Assembly (NCBI RefSeq): GCF_020035535.1
Contig: NZ_CP083350.1
Coordinates: forward strand, 2,676,501-2,740,500
From: Ensifer adhaerens
Lineage (GTDB): Bacteria > Pseudomonadota > Alphaproteobacteria > Rhizobiales > Rhizobiaceae
Direction: 5' to 3'
DNA length: 64,000 nucleotides
The position numbers and the translations under genes were made by a program. Positions 25,461-35,901 of this stretch are shown here, in pieces. Each line of letters starts with the position of its first letter. Within the stretch, counting starts at the first letter, position 1. The notes under the pieces were generated by a model. It had not been told where the DNA came from and searched no databases. It was given only the letters and a program-made list of their open reading frames with translations.

Positions 25461-26612
25461 ATGCGCGACGCCAATTTTTCCGAGTTCCTGCCTGAACTCG
25501 TCGATATTCGCCACAAGCTGCACGAGATGCCGGAGATCGGCCTTTCCGAGGTGAAGACTTCGGAGTTCGTTGCGGGCCTGCTGCAATCCTGGGGCTTCGA
25601 GGTTACCCGTGGTCTCGCGACAACCGGCATCGTCGCGACACTGAAGCGCGGCAACAGCAACCGCGCCATCGGCTTTCGTGCCGACATGGATGCGCTGCCG
25701 ATGCAAGAGGAAACCGGTCTTGGCTACCAGAGCAAGCACCCGGGCGCGATGCATGCCTGCGGCCATGACGGTCACACCAGCATGCTGCTCGGCGCCGCCT
25801 GGGCACTGTCGAAGGACGAGAGCTTCAACGGCACGGTTCACCTGATCTTCCAGCCGGCCGAGGAAAACTTCGGCGGCGGCAAGCTGATGATCGAGGACGG
25901 TCTTTTCGAGCGCTTCCCCTGCGAGCGGGTCTATGCGCTCCACAACTGGCCGGGCCTTCCGGTCGGTCAGTTCTCCAGCCGCGCCGGCGCGATGGCCGCA
26001 TCGATCGATGTGCTGACGTTGACCATCCGGGGCAAGGGCGGCCACGGCGCCCAGCCGGAGCTGACGGTCGATCCGGTTGTCGTCGGTTCCAGCGTGGTGA
26101 TGGCGCTGCAGACGCTGGTGTCGCGCAACATCTCGCCACACCAACCGTCTGTTCTGACCGTCGGCTCGTTCCAGGCGGGTTCCGCCTCCAACATCATTCC
26201 CGATACGGCGGTGCTGGAAATCAGCATGCGCGCCATGGATCCTGTCGTCCGCAAGCAGCTTCAGGAGCGCGTCGAGCAGATCGCCCGCCTGCAGGCGGAA
26301 AGCTACAATGCAGAGGCCACCTTCGACTGGCAGGTCGGCTATCCCGCAACGATCAACGATGCCGAGGCGGTCGAAGACGCTCGGGCGGTGATCGCGGAGA
26401 CTTTCGGCGCCGACGCTTATGTCGAATTGCCCGAGCCGCTGATGGGCAGCGAGGACTTCTCGTTCCTGCTCGAAAAGGTGCCGGGGGCCTATGTGCTGGT
26501 CGGCAACGGCGACAGCAGCGGCCTGCACACCACCCGCTACGATTTCAACGATGAAATCCTTGAGCGCGGTGCGATGTATTTCTACCACCTCGCACGCGCC
26601 GCGCTCGTCTAA
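25461..26612 (+). CDS. M20 family amidohydrolase (hippurate hydrolase/N-acyl amino-acid deacylase type)
   Basis: A 383-aa zinc-dependent hydrolase of the M20D branch. Metal-binding motifs are MHACGHDGH (about residue 96-104), QPAEENFGGGK (about 130) and ALHNWPG, with the lid domain AGAMAASIDVLTLTIRGKGGHGAQPE in the middle. The family removes acyl groups from amino acids or hydrolyses indole-acetyl and hippuryl conjugates. It is the last gene of the arginine-type operon, 10 bp behind the ATPase, so it may deacylate imported N-acyl arginine, citrulline or ornithine before the other steps. Substrate not determinable here. Confidence 0.9.
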   Translation: MRDANFSEFLPELVDIRHKLHEMPEIGLSEVKTSEFVAGLLQSWGFEVTRGLATTGIVATLKRGNSNRAIGFRADMDALPMQEETGLGYQSKHPGAMHACGHDGHTSMLLGAAWALSKDESFNGTVHLIFQPAEENFGGGKLMIEDGLFERFPCERVYALHNWPGLPVGQFSSRAGAMAASIDVLTLTIRGKGGHGAQPELTVDPVVVGSSVVMALQTLVSRNISPHQPSVLTVGSFQAGSASNIIPDTAVLEISMRAMDPVVRKQLQERVEQIARLQAESYNAEATFDWQVGYPATINDAEAVEDARAVIAETFGADAYVELPEPLMGSEDFSFLLEKVPGAYVLVGNGDSSGLHTTRYDFNDEILERGAMYFYHLARAALV

Positions 26613-26638
26613 GCACGAGGCTTCTCATGCCTGGCCGC

Positions 26639-28015
26639 TCAGGCGACCGGGTGCAGATCGCCGAAGACCGTGGGGATCAGTTCCGACACGGTCGGGTGGA
26701 TGTGCACCGCGTGCGTGATCGTCGTGTAGGGCTTGCCGGCATACATGACGTCGAGGATGCTCTGCACCGCCTCGTCGCCGCCGGTGCCGAGGATCGAAGC
26801 GCCTAGGATCTGCTTGGTCTCGGCGTCGACGATCACCTTCATGAAACCCTCGGTCTCTCCCTTTTCGACCGCACGGCCGACACGGGTCATCGGTCGCATG
26901 CCGACGAGCAGCTTGCGGCCGGACTTGCGCGCCTCGGTTTCCGTCATGCCGGCGTGGCCGAGCGGCGGATCGACGAAGAGTGCATAGGTCGAGATGCGGT
27001 CGCTGACTTTCCGAGCCTCGCCATCGAGCAGGTTTGCCGCGACGATCTCGAAGTCGTTATAGGCCGTGTGGGTGAAGGCGCCGCGACCGTTGCAATCTCC
27101 CATGGCGAAAATGTGCGGCACACTGGTCCTGAGCGTCTCGTCGACCTCGACATAGCCTCGGGCGTCGGTCTTCACGCCCGCGCGATCCAGGCCGAGATCG
27201 TCCGTGTTCGGCCGGCGGCCGGTGGCGAGCAGCAGATGGGAGCCTGAAATTTCGGGCGCGCCGGCGGTGCAATCGACGCCAGCGACGACCTCATCTCCGC
27301 GCCGGGCAAAGCGGATGCATTCGGCATTGAGGCGCAACTGGATGCCTTCCTTTTCAAGGATGGCGAGGATGGCATCCGAAACGTCCGCATCCTCGCGGCC
27401 GATCAGCCGCGGCCCTTTCTCGATGACGGTCACCTCCGAGCCGAAGCGGCGGAACATCTGCGCGAATTCGAGCCCTATATAGCTGCCGCCGACCACGATC
27501 AGGTGGCGGGGCAGGGTGTCGAGATCCATGATCGAGACATTCGTGAGATGAGGCACGTCCTCGACGCCCGGGAAATCCGGCGTCGCGGCGCGGCCGCCGA
27601 CATTGAGGAAAATCTGATCGGCCGACAGCAGGTCTTCGCCGAGACGGATTTCATGCGGGCTTTCGAACCGGGCGTGGCCCTCGAAGACCGTGCAGTTCTT
27701 CATGCCCTTCAGCCAGCTTTCGACGTTCTTGCGCGATGTGAACCGCACCGTGTCCTTGCGCGCCATGACGCGCGCGAAATCGATGGTAACTGGCCCGGTG
27801 GTCACGCCGTAGTCCGCGCCGCGCCGTGCCAGGTGCGCGGCATATGCACTTGCAACCATCGCCTTGGTGGGCATGCAGCCGGTGTTGACGCAGGTACCGC
27901 CGAACAGCTTGCGTTCGACGATGGCGACGGACTTTCCCGCCGATGTCAGCCTGCCGGCCAGCGAAGGGCCTGCCTGGCCGGCCCCGATGATGATTGCGTC
28001 GAAATGTTTTTTCAT
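26639..28015 (-). CDS. FAD-dependent pyridine nucleotide-disulfide oxidoreductase (mercuric reductase-like)
   Basis: A 458-aa flavoprotein with FAD-binding IIGAGQAGPSLAGRL at the N-terminus, the redox-active disulfide GGTCVNTGCMPTKAM (Cys about 42 and 47), an NAD(P) site VVGGSYIGLEFAQMF and a dimerisation domain ending with the AVHIHPTVSELIPT His-Glu pair. No HMA domain and no C-terminal Cys pair of MerA is present, so it is unlikely to be a true mercuric reductase; general dihydrolipoamide dehydrogenase-like proteins of this kind are common and uncharacterised. Its start overlaps the stop of the upstream membrane-protein gene by 4 bp. Confidence 0.88.
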   Translation of the reverse strand: MKKHFDAIIIGAGQAGPSLAGRLTSAGKSVAIVERKLFGGTCVNTGCMPTKAMVASAYAAHLARRGADYGVTTGPVTIDFARVMARKDTVRFTSRKNVESWLKGMKNCTVFEGHARFESPHEIRLGEDLLSADQIFLNVGGRAATPDFPGVEDVPHLTNVSIMDLDTLPRHLIVVGGSYIGLEFAQMFRRFGSEVTVIEKGPRLIGREDADVSDAILAILEKEGIQLRLNAECIRFARRGDEVVAGVDCTAGAPEISGSHLLLATGRRPNTDDLGLDRAGVKTDARGYVEVDETLRTSVPHIFAMGDCNGRGAFTHTAYNDFEIVAANLLDGEARKVSDRISTYALFVDPPLGHAGMTETEARKSGRKLLVGMRPMTRVGRAVEKGETEGFMKVIVDAETKQILGASILGTGGDEAVQSILDVMYAGKPYTTITHAVHIHPTVSELIPTVFGDLHPVA

Positions 28016-28479
28016 GACACCGAGGACACCACCCAGAGTGCGAGGAGAATGGCGACAGCATCCTCGAGAAGGGCGATCGGCAGATCCCTGCCGCCGATGG
28101 CCGCAACGAGGCGCTTGCGAGCTTCATAGCCGCCGAGCGTTCCGATGACTGCACCGATGACGCCGGCGACCAGACCGCCGAGCATAGCACCTCCGGCGGT
28201 GCCAAGCACGGCCCCGCAGAAACCGCCGCTGACAATGCGGGCGCCGAACTGCTGCGGAACCTTGCGGCTCGGCGTGCTCGGCAACTGGTCGCCGACGAAC
28301 TCCACGAGCGCTAGAAGGCCGAAAATGTAGGGCGTGAACCGGAAGCCCATGAAGGCGGCCCAAGAGCTGCTGAGCGGTAACCAGCCGGCCGCAGCGCCAA
28401 TGCTGACGGCAGCAGGTGCAGTCATGGTTCGCAGGCCGGCGACCACGCCGATAAGCAGCGCGAGAAGATAGGTCGACAT
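28012..28479 (-). CDS. DUF4126-type small membrane protein
   Basis: A 155-aa protein with several Gly/Ala-rich hydrophobic segments (STYLLALLIGVVAGLRTMTA, GGFCGAVLGTAGGAMLGGLV, AILLALWVVSSVS) and a conserved-looking middle SWAAFMGFRFTPYIFGLLAL. The pattern resembles the DUF4126 membrane family of unknown function. ATG 28479 is chosen since homology starts there. It overlaps the flavoprotein gene by 4 bp, so the two are likely cotranscribed and may act together, but no pathway is known. Confidence 0.72.
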   Translation of the reverse strand: MSTYLLALLIGVVAGLRTMTAPAAVSIGAAAGWLPLSSSWAAFMGFRFTPYIFGLLALVEFVGDQLPSTPSRKVPQQFGARIVSGGFCGAVLGTAGGAMLGGLVAGVIGAVIGTLGGYEARKRLVAAIGGRDLPIALLEDAVAILLALWVVSSVS

Positions 28480-28809
28480 GATTTTCCCGAACGTTCGCCG
28501 GGCGCACCCGCCACCAGCCCCAAGCGGTCGGGTCGAGCGGCATCGCAACCAAGAATGAACGCAAATGTTCTGGCGGGCCTTATTCAAAGTGGCCGACAAC
28601 GCGAGCGATTGCAACGCTCAATCGGTCGCCGCGGGTTGCGATAGTCTATCCTTTCGATGGTGTTAGTGGCTGATGAAATTTTTCGTCCGCCACAGTCTCT
28701 GCGTGCAACCCTATTTTTTGCCGGGGGCTGACATATATGGAATGGCTTGCCCCGACGCGGCGGACATTCCGTGATCAAACTTGCGGATCGAAATTCGAGG
28801 GAGAAACCC
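28480..28809. promoter_or_regulatory. Divergent gap upstream of the betaine-type transporter
   Basis: A 330-bp gene-free stretch between the DUF4126 gene (minus) and the osmF-like gene (plus). It contains an AT-rich section around 28670-28740 (GAAATTTTTCG, CCTATTTTTTGCC) that is a likely promoter area, and GGAATG/CATTCC at 28739-28770 as a weak inverted repeat. The ribosome site GAGGGAG precedes 28810. Nothing else was recognised. Confidence 0.35.
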
Positions 28810-29721
28810 ATGCGCCTGACTAGACTGCTTATCGGAACTGCCATCGCTTTCACGTTGACCGCTGCCACCGCCAGTGCCGATGTGGTCGTCTCCTCGAAGA
28901 TCGACACCGAAGGCGGCGTGCTCGGCAACATCATTCTTGCCGTGCTCAACGCCAACAACATCAAGACGGTAGATCGCGTCCAGCTCGGTGCGACGCCGGT
29001 CGTGCGCAAGGCGATCACCGCCGGCGAAATCGATATCTATCCGGAGTACACCGGCAACGCCGCGTTCTTCTTCGAAAAGGCTGACGATCCGGTGTGGAAG
29101 GATGCCGCGAAGGGCTACGAGGCCGCCAAGAAGCTTGATTACGACGCCAACAAGATCGTCTGGCTGACGCCGTCGCCGGCCAACAACACTTGGGCGATCG
29201 GGCTGCGCAAGGAAGTGGCGGACGAAAACAAGCTGAAGACGCTCAGCGATTTCGGCAAATATGTCGCCGGTGGCGGCAAGGTGGTGCTTGCCGCTTCGTC
29301 CGAATTCGTGAACTCAGCAGCGGCATTGCCGGCGTTCCAGACCACCTACGGCTTCACCCTGAAGCAGGAACAGCTGATCACGCTCTCCGGTGGTGACACA
29401 GCGGCGACGATCGCCGCGGCGGCTAACCAGACGAACGGCGCGAATGCGGCCATGGTCTATGGCACGGACGGCGGCATCGCGCCTTCGGGTCTCGTCGTGC
29501 TGGAAGATGACAAGGCTGTACAGCCTGTCTACCAGCCGGCCCCGATCATCCGCGAGGCCGTGCTCAAGGAAAATCCTAAGATCGAGGAACTGCTGAAGCC
29601 GGTGTTCGAGAAGCTCGATCTCGTGACGCTTCAGGACCTGAACGGTCGCGTTCAGGTCGGCGGCGAACCGGCCAAGGCGGTTGCCGAAGACTTCCTGAAG
29701 AAGAACGGCTTCCTGAAATAA
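28810..29721 (+). CDS. osmF: Periplasmic betaine/choline-type binding protein (OsmF/YehZ-like)
   Basis: A 303-aa binding protein of the OpuAC family with a signal peptide ending at TASA-DVVV (about 23). The motif GEIDIYPEYTGNAAFFF is typical of the OsmF/YehZ and OpuBC/OpuCC proteins, and the ABC partners match the YehYXW set. These systems import glycine betaine or related quaternary amines, often induced by salt or stationary phase. The gene is followed by an 8-bp hairpin before the permease. OsmF is used by resemblance; ligand not proven. Confidence 0.85.
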   Translation: MRLTRLLIGTAIAFTLTAATASADVVVSSKIDTEGGVLGNIILAVLNANNIKTVDRVQLGATPVVRKAITAGEIDIYPEYTGNAAFFFEKADDPVWKDAAKGYEAAKKLDYDANKIVWLTPSPANNTWAIGLRKEVADENKLKTLSDFGKYVAGGGKVVLAASSEFVNSAAALPAFQTTYGFTLKQEQLITLSGGDTAATIAAAANQTNGANAAMVYGTDGGIAPSGLVVLEDDKAVQPVYQPAPIIREAVLKENPKIEELLKPVFEKLDLVTLQDLNGRVQVGGEPAKAVAEDFLKKNGFLK

Positions 29722-29733
29722 GTTGACGGGTTA

Positions 29734-29764
29734 CCGGGACGTTGGTCCGAAGCCGGCGTCCCGG
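29734..29764 (+). terminator. Hairpin between osmF-like and permease genes
   Basis: CCGGGACG (29734-29741) and CGTCCCGG (29757-29764) are perfect 8-bp arms, 13 bp after the stop. Within an operon and without a U-tract, it probably tunes the ratio of binding protein to membrane components. Confidence 0.55.
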
Positions 29765-29821
29765 GGCATGCCTGCAGGTGCCGAAGTCGCGCCGGCACAG
29801 GCGGGGAGGGAATGTGGTTTG

Positions 29822-30984
29822 ATGCAACTCCGCTTTGACAAGCTCGGAGCGATCATCGCGGCTTTGGCGCTTGGCGGCGCCTTCATCGCGCCTTTTGCAA
29901 CGTTTCGCGCCAATCGCATCGTCGCCGGCGAGGCAAAGACGATCATTGAGTCTCTGCCGCAGCCGTGGGGCGTGGCGGTTCTGCTGGTAATCCTTGCAGG
30001 CGCCGTCTTGGCAGCCGTGCGTTCACCGGTGCTTCTGCGCCTCGTCGCGGCCTTCGTGGCGCTTGCGGTGCTGGCGCTCGGCATCGGTGTCGCTGCCAGC
30101 CACCTGACGCCTGAAGCCAACACCTACGCTCGGGTTTCTCCGGCCTCCGGCTTCTGGGGCATGCTCTTCGCCTTCGGGCTGCTTGCCGCCGATGCGCTGA
30201 CGCGATTGCGCCCAGCGCCCTTCGTGCGCGTCGTTGTACTCGTCGCCGTGCTCGCCTTTATCGGCATCCTATTGCTCTCCGGCACCTGGGACGGCCTTTC
30301 CATCCTGAAGGAATATGCGAGCCGGGTGGATACGTTCTGGGCGGAAGCCCGCAAACATGTGACCTTGGCGCTCGGCTCACTTGTGGCCGCAACCATCGTC
30401 GGCATTCCGCTCGGTATCCTCTGCCATCGCGTCACGCGGTTGCGTGACGGTTTGCTCGGTGTCCTCAACGCGATCCAGACGATCCCGTCGATCGCGCTCT
30501 TCGGCATCCTCATCGCGCCACTCGGCTGGATCGCCGCCAATGTGCCGGGCGCCGCCACGATCGGCATTCGCGGCATCGGCGTTGCGCCGGCCTTTGTCGC
30601 GCTGTTCCTCTATTCGCTGTTGCCAGTGGTCGCCAACACCGTCGTCGGGCTGGCCGGTGTTCCGCGGGACGCGAACGACGCGGCCCGCGGCATCGGTATG
30701 ACCGATTGGCAGCGGCTGGTCGGCATCGAGTTTCCGTTGGCCTTTCCGGTGATCCTCACGGGTATCCGCATCGTGCTCGTGCAGAATATCGGCCTGGCGA
30801 CGATTGCGGCGCTGATCGGCGGCGGCGGCTTCGGTGTCTTCGTCTTCCAGGGCGTCGGACAGACCGCAATGGATCTCGTTCTGCTTGGCGCCGTGCCGAC
30901 CGTTGTGCTGGCATTTGCCGCGGCGATCGTGCTCGACGCGATGATCGAGATGGCCACACCCAATAACAGACAGGCAGAAGCCGC

Positions 30985-30988
<4 letters not shown>
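29822..30988 (+). CDS. yehY: Betaine-type ABC permease with long N-terminal membrane region (YehY-like)
   Basis: A 388-aa permease. The first 170 residues hold about four extra hydrophobic segments (LGAIIAALALGGAFIAPFAT, GVAVLLVILAGAVLAAV, LLRLVAAFVALAVLALGIGV, FWGMLFAFGLLAADALTRL), as in YehY. The C-terminal half is the OpuBB-type permease domain with the EAA-like loop AGVPRDANDAARGIGMTDWQ. ATG 29822 follows GGGAGGG. It overlaps the ATPase gene by 4 bp. Confidence 0.87.
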
Positions 30989-31922
<934 letters not shown>

Positions 31923-31923
<1 letters not shown>

Positions 31924-32660
31924 TGCCGAAGCTCTCCAGCCTTCTTCGCCTCGCGGTATTTCTGGTTCTGATCGCCTTCCTGCTGCAGCCGCAATGGTTC
32001 GAGCCGCTGCTGCGGCCGCTGGTTCAGGAAAATGCGCCTGTGATCTATAATCAAGGCAGTCTGTTGCAGCTGACCCTGTTGCACCTGCGCACCGTCGCCG
32101 TAGCCGTGGCTGCTGCTGCACTGGTTGCTCTCGCCCTGGCAATATTGGTGACGCGCGAATCCGGGGCCGAGTTCCTGCCGCTGTCGCGCAGCCTGGTGAA
32201 TATCGGCCAGACCTTTCCGCCGGTCGCCGTGTTGGCACTTGCCGTTCCCATTTTCGGCTTTGGCGAGAAGCCGACGCTGATCGCACTTTTTCTCTATGGC
32301 CTGCTGCCGATCTTCGAGAATGCGCTGACGGGGCTGACGACATTGCCACCCTCCGTCATGGAGGCGGCGCGCGGCGCCGGCATGACAAGTGGCCAGCGCC
32401 TCCTGAAGGTGGAGTTACCGCTGGCGATGCCGGTGATCCTCGCCGGCATCCGGCTTTCGGTGGTCATCAGCCTGGCAACCGCGACGATCGGATCGACGGT
32501 CGCGGCGAAAACGCTTGGCGAGGTCATCATTGCCGGCCTGCAATCGAATAACCTTTCCTTCGTCGTCCAGGGCGGCCTGATCGTTGCGACACTTGCCGTG
32601 CTTCTGCACGACGGATTGCAGGCGGCTGAAAGAAAACTGGCCGCTCGAATGGGCCGCTAA
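31923..32660 (+). CDS. yehW: Betaine-type ABC permease (YehW-like)
   Basis: A 245-aa inner-membrane permease, the second channel subunit of the set. It has an N-terminal span (LLRLAVFLVLIAFLLQPQWF), VAVAVAAAALVALALAILV, and an EAA-like loop TTLPPSVMEAARGAGMTSGQ followed by EVIIAGLQSNNLSFVVQGGL. Starts with TGATG coupling from the ATPase gene. Confidence 0.9.
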
Positions 32661-32955
32661 AGGCGCTGACCGTTCCGTCGCCAAGGTCGCGCGGCGGTCG
32701 TCTCAACCAAAATCGAAGCATGCACGAAGGCCACGCAACGTGCAGTGGTCTGGACCGCTTTCTTCCTGCCGTAGAGTTGCGGATCGCGCACCCTCTTTAG
32801 TTGTCCGTGAAATGCCTGCTTTCTCGGCATATGCCTTCAGTATGAAAATGAATTTCACAATTTTACAAAATATGCGGATTTGGGTTGACGCCCTGAAAAA
32901 ACTGTCCCAGTCTGCGAAAATAAATTACGCCAAAAGGCAGGGGAACAGGACGAGC
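32661..32955 (+). promoter_or_regulatory. Control region of the sugar catabolic island
   Basis: The 295 bp before the oxidoreductase gene are GC-rich at first and then strongly AT-rich from 32820 to 32945. TGAAAATGAATTTCA at 32843-32857 is an inverted repeat (TGAAA-N5-TTTCA), a near match to a motif in the other control region of the island. TTGACG at about 32884 could be a -35 box with no good -10. CAGGGGAACAGGAC precedes the start codon. Confidence 0.5.
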
Positions 32956-34113
32956 ATGAAAGTCGGTATCATCGGACTCGGATTCCGTTTGGGTTATCTC
33001 GGCTATGTCTTCAAGGCCATGGACGAGAGCTTCGAGATCGCCGGCTATGTCGATCCGAACCCGGCCGGTCTGCCCACGCTCACCGAAAAGGGCATCTCGC
33101 CCGGCAACGCCTATGCGACCCCCGAAGAGCTGATCGCCAACGAGAAGCTCGATCTCCTGATGATCGGCTCGCCGAACCATATGCATCTTGACCATATTCG
33201 TATCGGTCTCGAGGCTGGTCTCAAGGTTTTCAGCGAAAAACCGATCGTGACGACGGTGCAGGAGAGCCTGGAGCTTGCAGCACTGATGGCGAAGTTCGGT
33301 CATGAGCGTCTGATGGTCGGCCTCGTGCTGCGCTACGCGCCGATGTATCGCGATCTGCGCGCAGCGCTTGCCGAAGGCAAGCTCGGGCAGGTGGTCTCAA
33401 TCGAGGCTTCCGAGCACATCGAACCCTATCATGGCGCCTTCTTCATGCGCGATTGGCGCCGTTATGAGCGTTATTCCGGCAGCTTCATGCTGGAAAAATG
33501 CTGCCACGACCTGGACCTCTACAACGGCGTCGTCGGCGCCCGGCCGGAGCGCGTCGCAAGCTTTGGCGGCCGCAAGAGCTTCATCCCCGCCAACGATCCG
33601 GCGCGCGAAGGCATCAACGATCTGGAGTTGTTCCACCGCAAGCCGAGCGGTTGGATGGGCTCTGACAAGGTCTTCGACAGCGACGGCGACATCATCGACT
33701 ACCAGGTGGCGATCGTTGAATACGCCAACGGCGTCGGGATGAACTTCCACACCAATCTCAACGTGCCGGACCAGTTTCGCCGCTTCTGCATCATGGGATC
33801 GCGCGGCATGGCCGAGGGCGATTTCATACGCGGCTATTTCGACGTGCACGAGATGCTGACCGGCAAGAAGGTCATCGAGAACAAGTACGCCGCCACGGAA
33901 CTGTCGCAACACTACGGCGCCGACGAACAGATGGCGACCGACATCATCGGCCACGTCCGTGACGGCCGGCCGCTACCGGTCTCGACGCTGGATGCGCTTG
34001 AAGCGGGCATCCTTGCCCTTTCGATGGACGAGGCGCGGCGCAAGAAGAGCGTGATAGATCTGCGGCCCATCTGGGACCGTTTCGACGAAGCTCTGCATTC
34101 CCGCGCAGCATAA
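32956..34113 (+). CDS. Gfo/Idh/MocA family sugar oxidoreductase
   Basis: A 385-aa NAD(P)-dependent oxidoreductase. The N-terminal Rossmann motif is GIIGLGFRLGYLG, the family signature EKPIVTT (catalytic Lys in SEKPI, about 97) is present, and the C-terminal domain has the HDLD motif in KCCHDLDLYNG. It differs from classic Gfo proteins in having Leu-Gly rather than Gly-x-Gly-x-x-G at the first loop (GLGFRLG). It probably oxidises a sugar or inositol-like compound imported by the following ABC transporter. It heads the operon behind an AT-rich promoter region. Confidence 0.9.
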   Translation: MKVGIIGLGFRLGYLGYVFKAMDESFEIAGYVDPNPAGLPTLTEKGISPGNAYATPEELIANEKLDLLMIGSPNHMHLDHIRIGLEAGLKVFSEKPIVTTVQESLELAALMAKFGHERLMVGLVLRYAPMYRDLRAALAEGKLGQVVSIEASEHIEPYHGAFFMRDWRRYERYSGSFMLEKCCHDLDLYNGVVGARPERVASFGGRKSFIPANDPAREGINDLELFHRKPSGWMGSDKVFDSDGDIIDYQVAIVEYANGVGMNFHTNLNVPDQFRRFCIMGSRGMAEGDFIRGYFDVHEMLTGKKVIENKYAATELSQHYGADEQMATDIIGHVRDGRPLPVSTLDALEAGILALSMDEARRKKSVIDLRPIWDRFDEALHSRAA

Positions 34114-34125
34114 GGGAGGCGCGGG

Positions 34126-35010
34126 ATGAGTGTTCAACGCAGCACGGTCATCTTCGCCTGGATCCTGCTTCTTCCTGCCGTCCTTTACGTCACGGTGATC
34201 GTCGCCTATCCGCTGGTCGACACCTTCATCCTGTCGTTTACGGACGCGTCGCTGAAGAAGACGACCAACTGGGTCGGCTGGACCAACTACAACAAGATTT
34301 TCAACGAGACCTTCGCCGAAGTCATCTTCCGCACCTTCATCTGGACCTTCTTCTCCGTCTCGATCAAGATGATCATCGGCGTCTTCGGCGCGACGATGCT
34401 GAACGCGGCCGTACCGGGCCGGGCGCTCTTCCGTCTCCTCACCATGCCGCCATGGATCGTGCCGATGGCAATCGGCATCTTCATGTGGGGCTGGATGTAC
34501 AACGGCCAGTTCGGCATGATCTCGGGCGTGCTGCAGAACTGGGGGCTTTCCAACGGGCCGATCGCGTTCCTGGCCCACGGTTCGACCGCCTTCTGGGCAA
34601 CGATCATTACCGATGTGTGGATCGGAGTGCCACTGGTGACGCTCTACATGCTGGCGGCGATGCAGGCGATCCCGCAGGATCTCTATGAAGCCGCCTGGAC
34701 CGATGGGGCAGGGCGTCTCTACCGGTTCCGCCGCATCACCCTACCGCTGCTCGTGCCGTCACTGATCACCATGTCGATGCTGTCGCTGATCGCGACGTTC
34801 AATTCCTTCGACATCATCTGGATCCTCACCCAGGGCGGGCCCAATGGGGAGACGACGACGATGATCATCGACACCTACCGCACTGCCATCGGGTCGAAGA
34901 AATACGGGGAAGGGGCTGCGCGCGCCGTGCTGATCTGCATCTTCCTGTCGATCTTCTGCCTTGCCTATTTCAGGGTCACCAGCCGTCTTGCCGCGGGGGA
35001 ACAGAAATGA
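34126..35010 (+). CDS. Sugar ABC transporter permease (MalF/UgpA type)
   Basis: A 294-aa permease of the CUT1 family with six spans: TVIFAWILLLPAVLYVTVIV as first, and the EAA loop AIPQDLYEAAWTDGAGRLYR (about 185-205) contacting the ATPase. GGGAGGCGCGGG precedes the ATG. The stop overlaps the next permease by 4 bp. Confidence 0.93.
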   Translation: MSVQRSTVIFAWILLLPAVLYVTVIVAYPLVDTFILSFTDASLKKTTNWVGWTNYNKIFNETFAEVIFRTFIWTFFSVSIKMIIGVFGATMLNAAVPGRALFRLLTMPPWIVPMAIGIFMWGWMYNGQFGMISGVLQNWGLSNGPIAFLAHGSTAFWATIITDVWIGVPLVTLYMLAAMQAIPQDLYEAAWTDGAGRLYRFRRITLPLLVPSLITMSMLSLIATFNSFDIIWILTQGGPNGETTTMIIDTYRTAIGSKKYGEGAARAVLICIFLSIFCLAYFRVTSRLAAGEQK

Positions 35011-35864
35011 GCCAGCCTGCCATGATCAACCGCTACCGTTGGTATGAGCTCGTTGGCATCTATGCCGGCATCTTCGTCTTTCTATGCTTCATCCTGGCGC
35101 CTTTCTTCGAGGGCTTCCTGGTGTCGCTGAAGCCGCTCGGTTTGCTTTTCTCCTCGCCCTATCGCTTCTGGCCGGAAAACGGCTCGTTTGCCGCCTACTT
35201 CACCATGTGGGATAGCGTTCCGGGCTTTGCTCGCTACATCTTCAATTCCTTCTTCATCTCGACGATCGTGACAGTGATCGTCCTGTTGCTGGTCATTCCT
35301 GCCTCTTACGCCTTTGCCCGCTTCAGCTTCCGCGGCAGCGGCTTGCTGCTCGGCGCGTTCCTCGCCGTCAACATGTTCTCCGGCGCGGTGCTGCTTATTC
35401 CGTTGTTCCGGCTGATGCGAACGCTCGGCGTGCTCAACACCTATCTCGCGATGATCGTGCCCGGCGTTGCCTTCCTGATCCCGTCGGCAATCTGGCTGCT
35501 GCGCACCTACATGATGCGTATCCCGCGCGAACTGGATGAAGCGGCATTCGTCGACGGCGCCAGCCACTTCTACACACTGCGCCGGGTGATCCTGCCGATC
35601 GCCATGCCCGGGATCACCGTGGTGGCAATCACCACCTTCATCGGCGCCTATGCCCAGCAATTCATCTATGCACTGACCTTCAACTCCAAGACCGAATACA
35701 TGCCGCTGCCCGTGGGGCTGTTTGCCTATTTCGGTCGTCAGGAGGTGGTCTGGAACGAGCTCATGGCGGCCAGCTTCGTCGGCATCGCGCCGGCTGTCGT
35801 CGTGATCTTCCTCCTGCAACGGTATCTCGTCAGCGGCCTGACCGCGGGCGCGGTGAAACAATAA
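35007..35864 (+). CDS. Sugar ABC transporter permease (MalG/UgpE type)
   Basis: A 285-aa permease of the CUT1 family, pairing with the preceding one. Hydrophobic start YAGIFVFLCFILAPFFEGFL and the EAA motif RIPRELDEAAFVDGASHFYT are visible. FNSKTEYMPLPVGLFAYFG near the C-terminus is typical for the MalG branch. Confidence 0.93.
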   Translation: MSQPAMINRYRWYELVGIYAGIFVFLCFILAPFFEGFLVSLKPLGLLFSSPYRFWPENGSFAAYFTMWDSVPGFARYIFNSFFISTIVTVIVLLLVIPASYAFARFSFRGSGLLLGAFLAVNMFSGAVLLIPLFRLMRTLGVLNTYLAMIVPGVAFLIPSAIWLLRTYMMRIPRELDEAAFVDGASHFYTLRRVILPIAMPGITVVAITTFIGAYAQQFIYALTFNSKTEYMPLPVGLFAYFGRQEVVWNELMAASFVGIAPAVVVIFLLQRYLVSGLTAGAVKQ

Positions 35865-35901
35865 GGCTTAAGTCAACCACCAGAGAACGGGAGCATACAA
35901 A

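Noticed and set aside
26639..28015. True mercuric reductase
   Set aside because: The disulfide motif is present, but the C-terminal Cys pair and HMA domain of MerA are not seen, and no mer genes are nearby.
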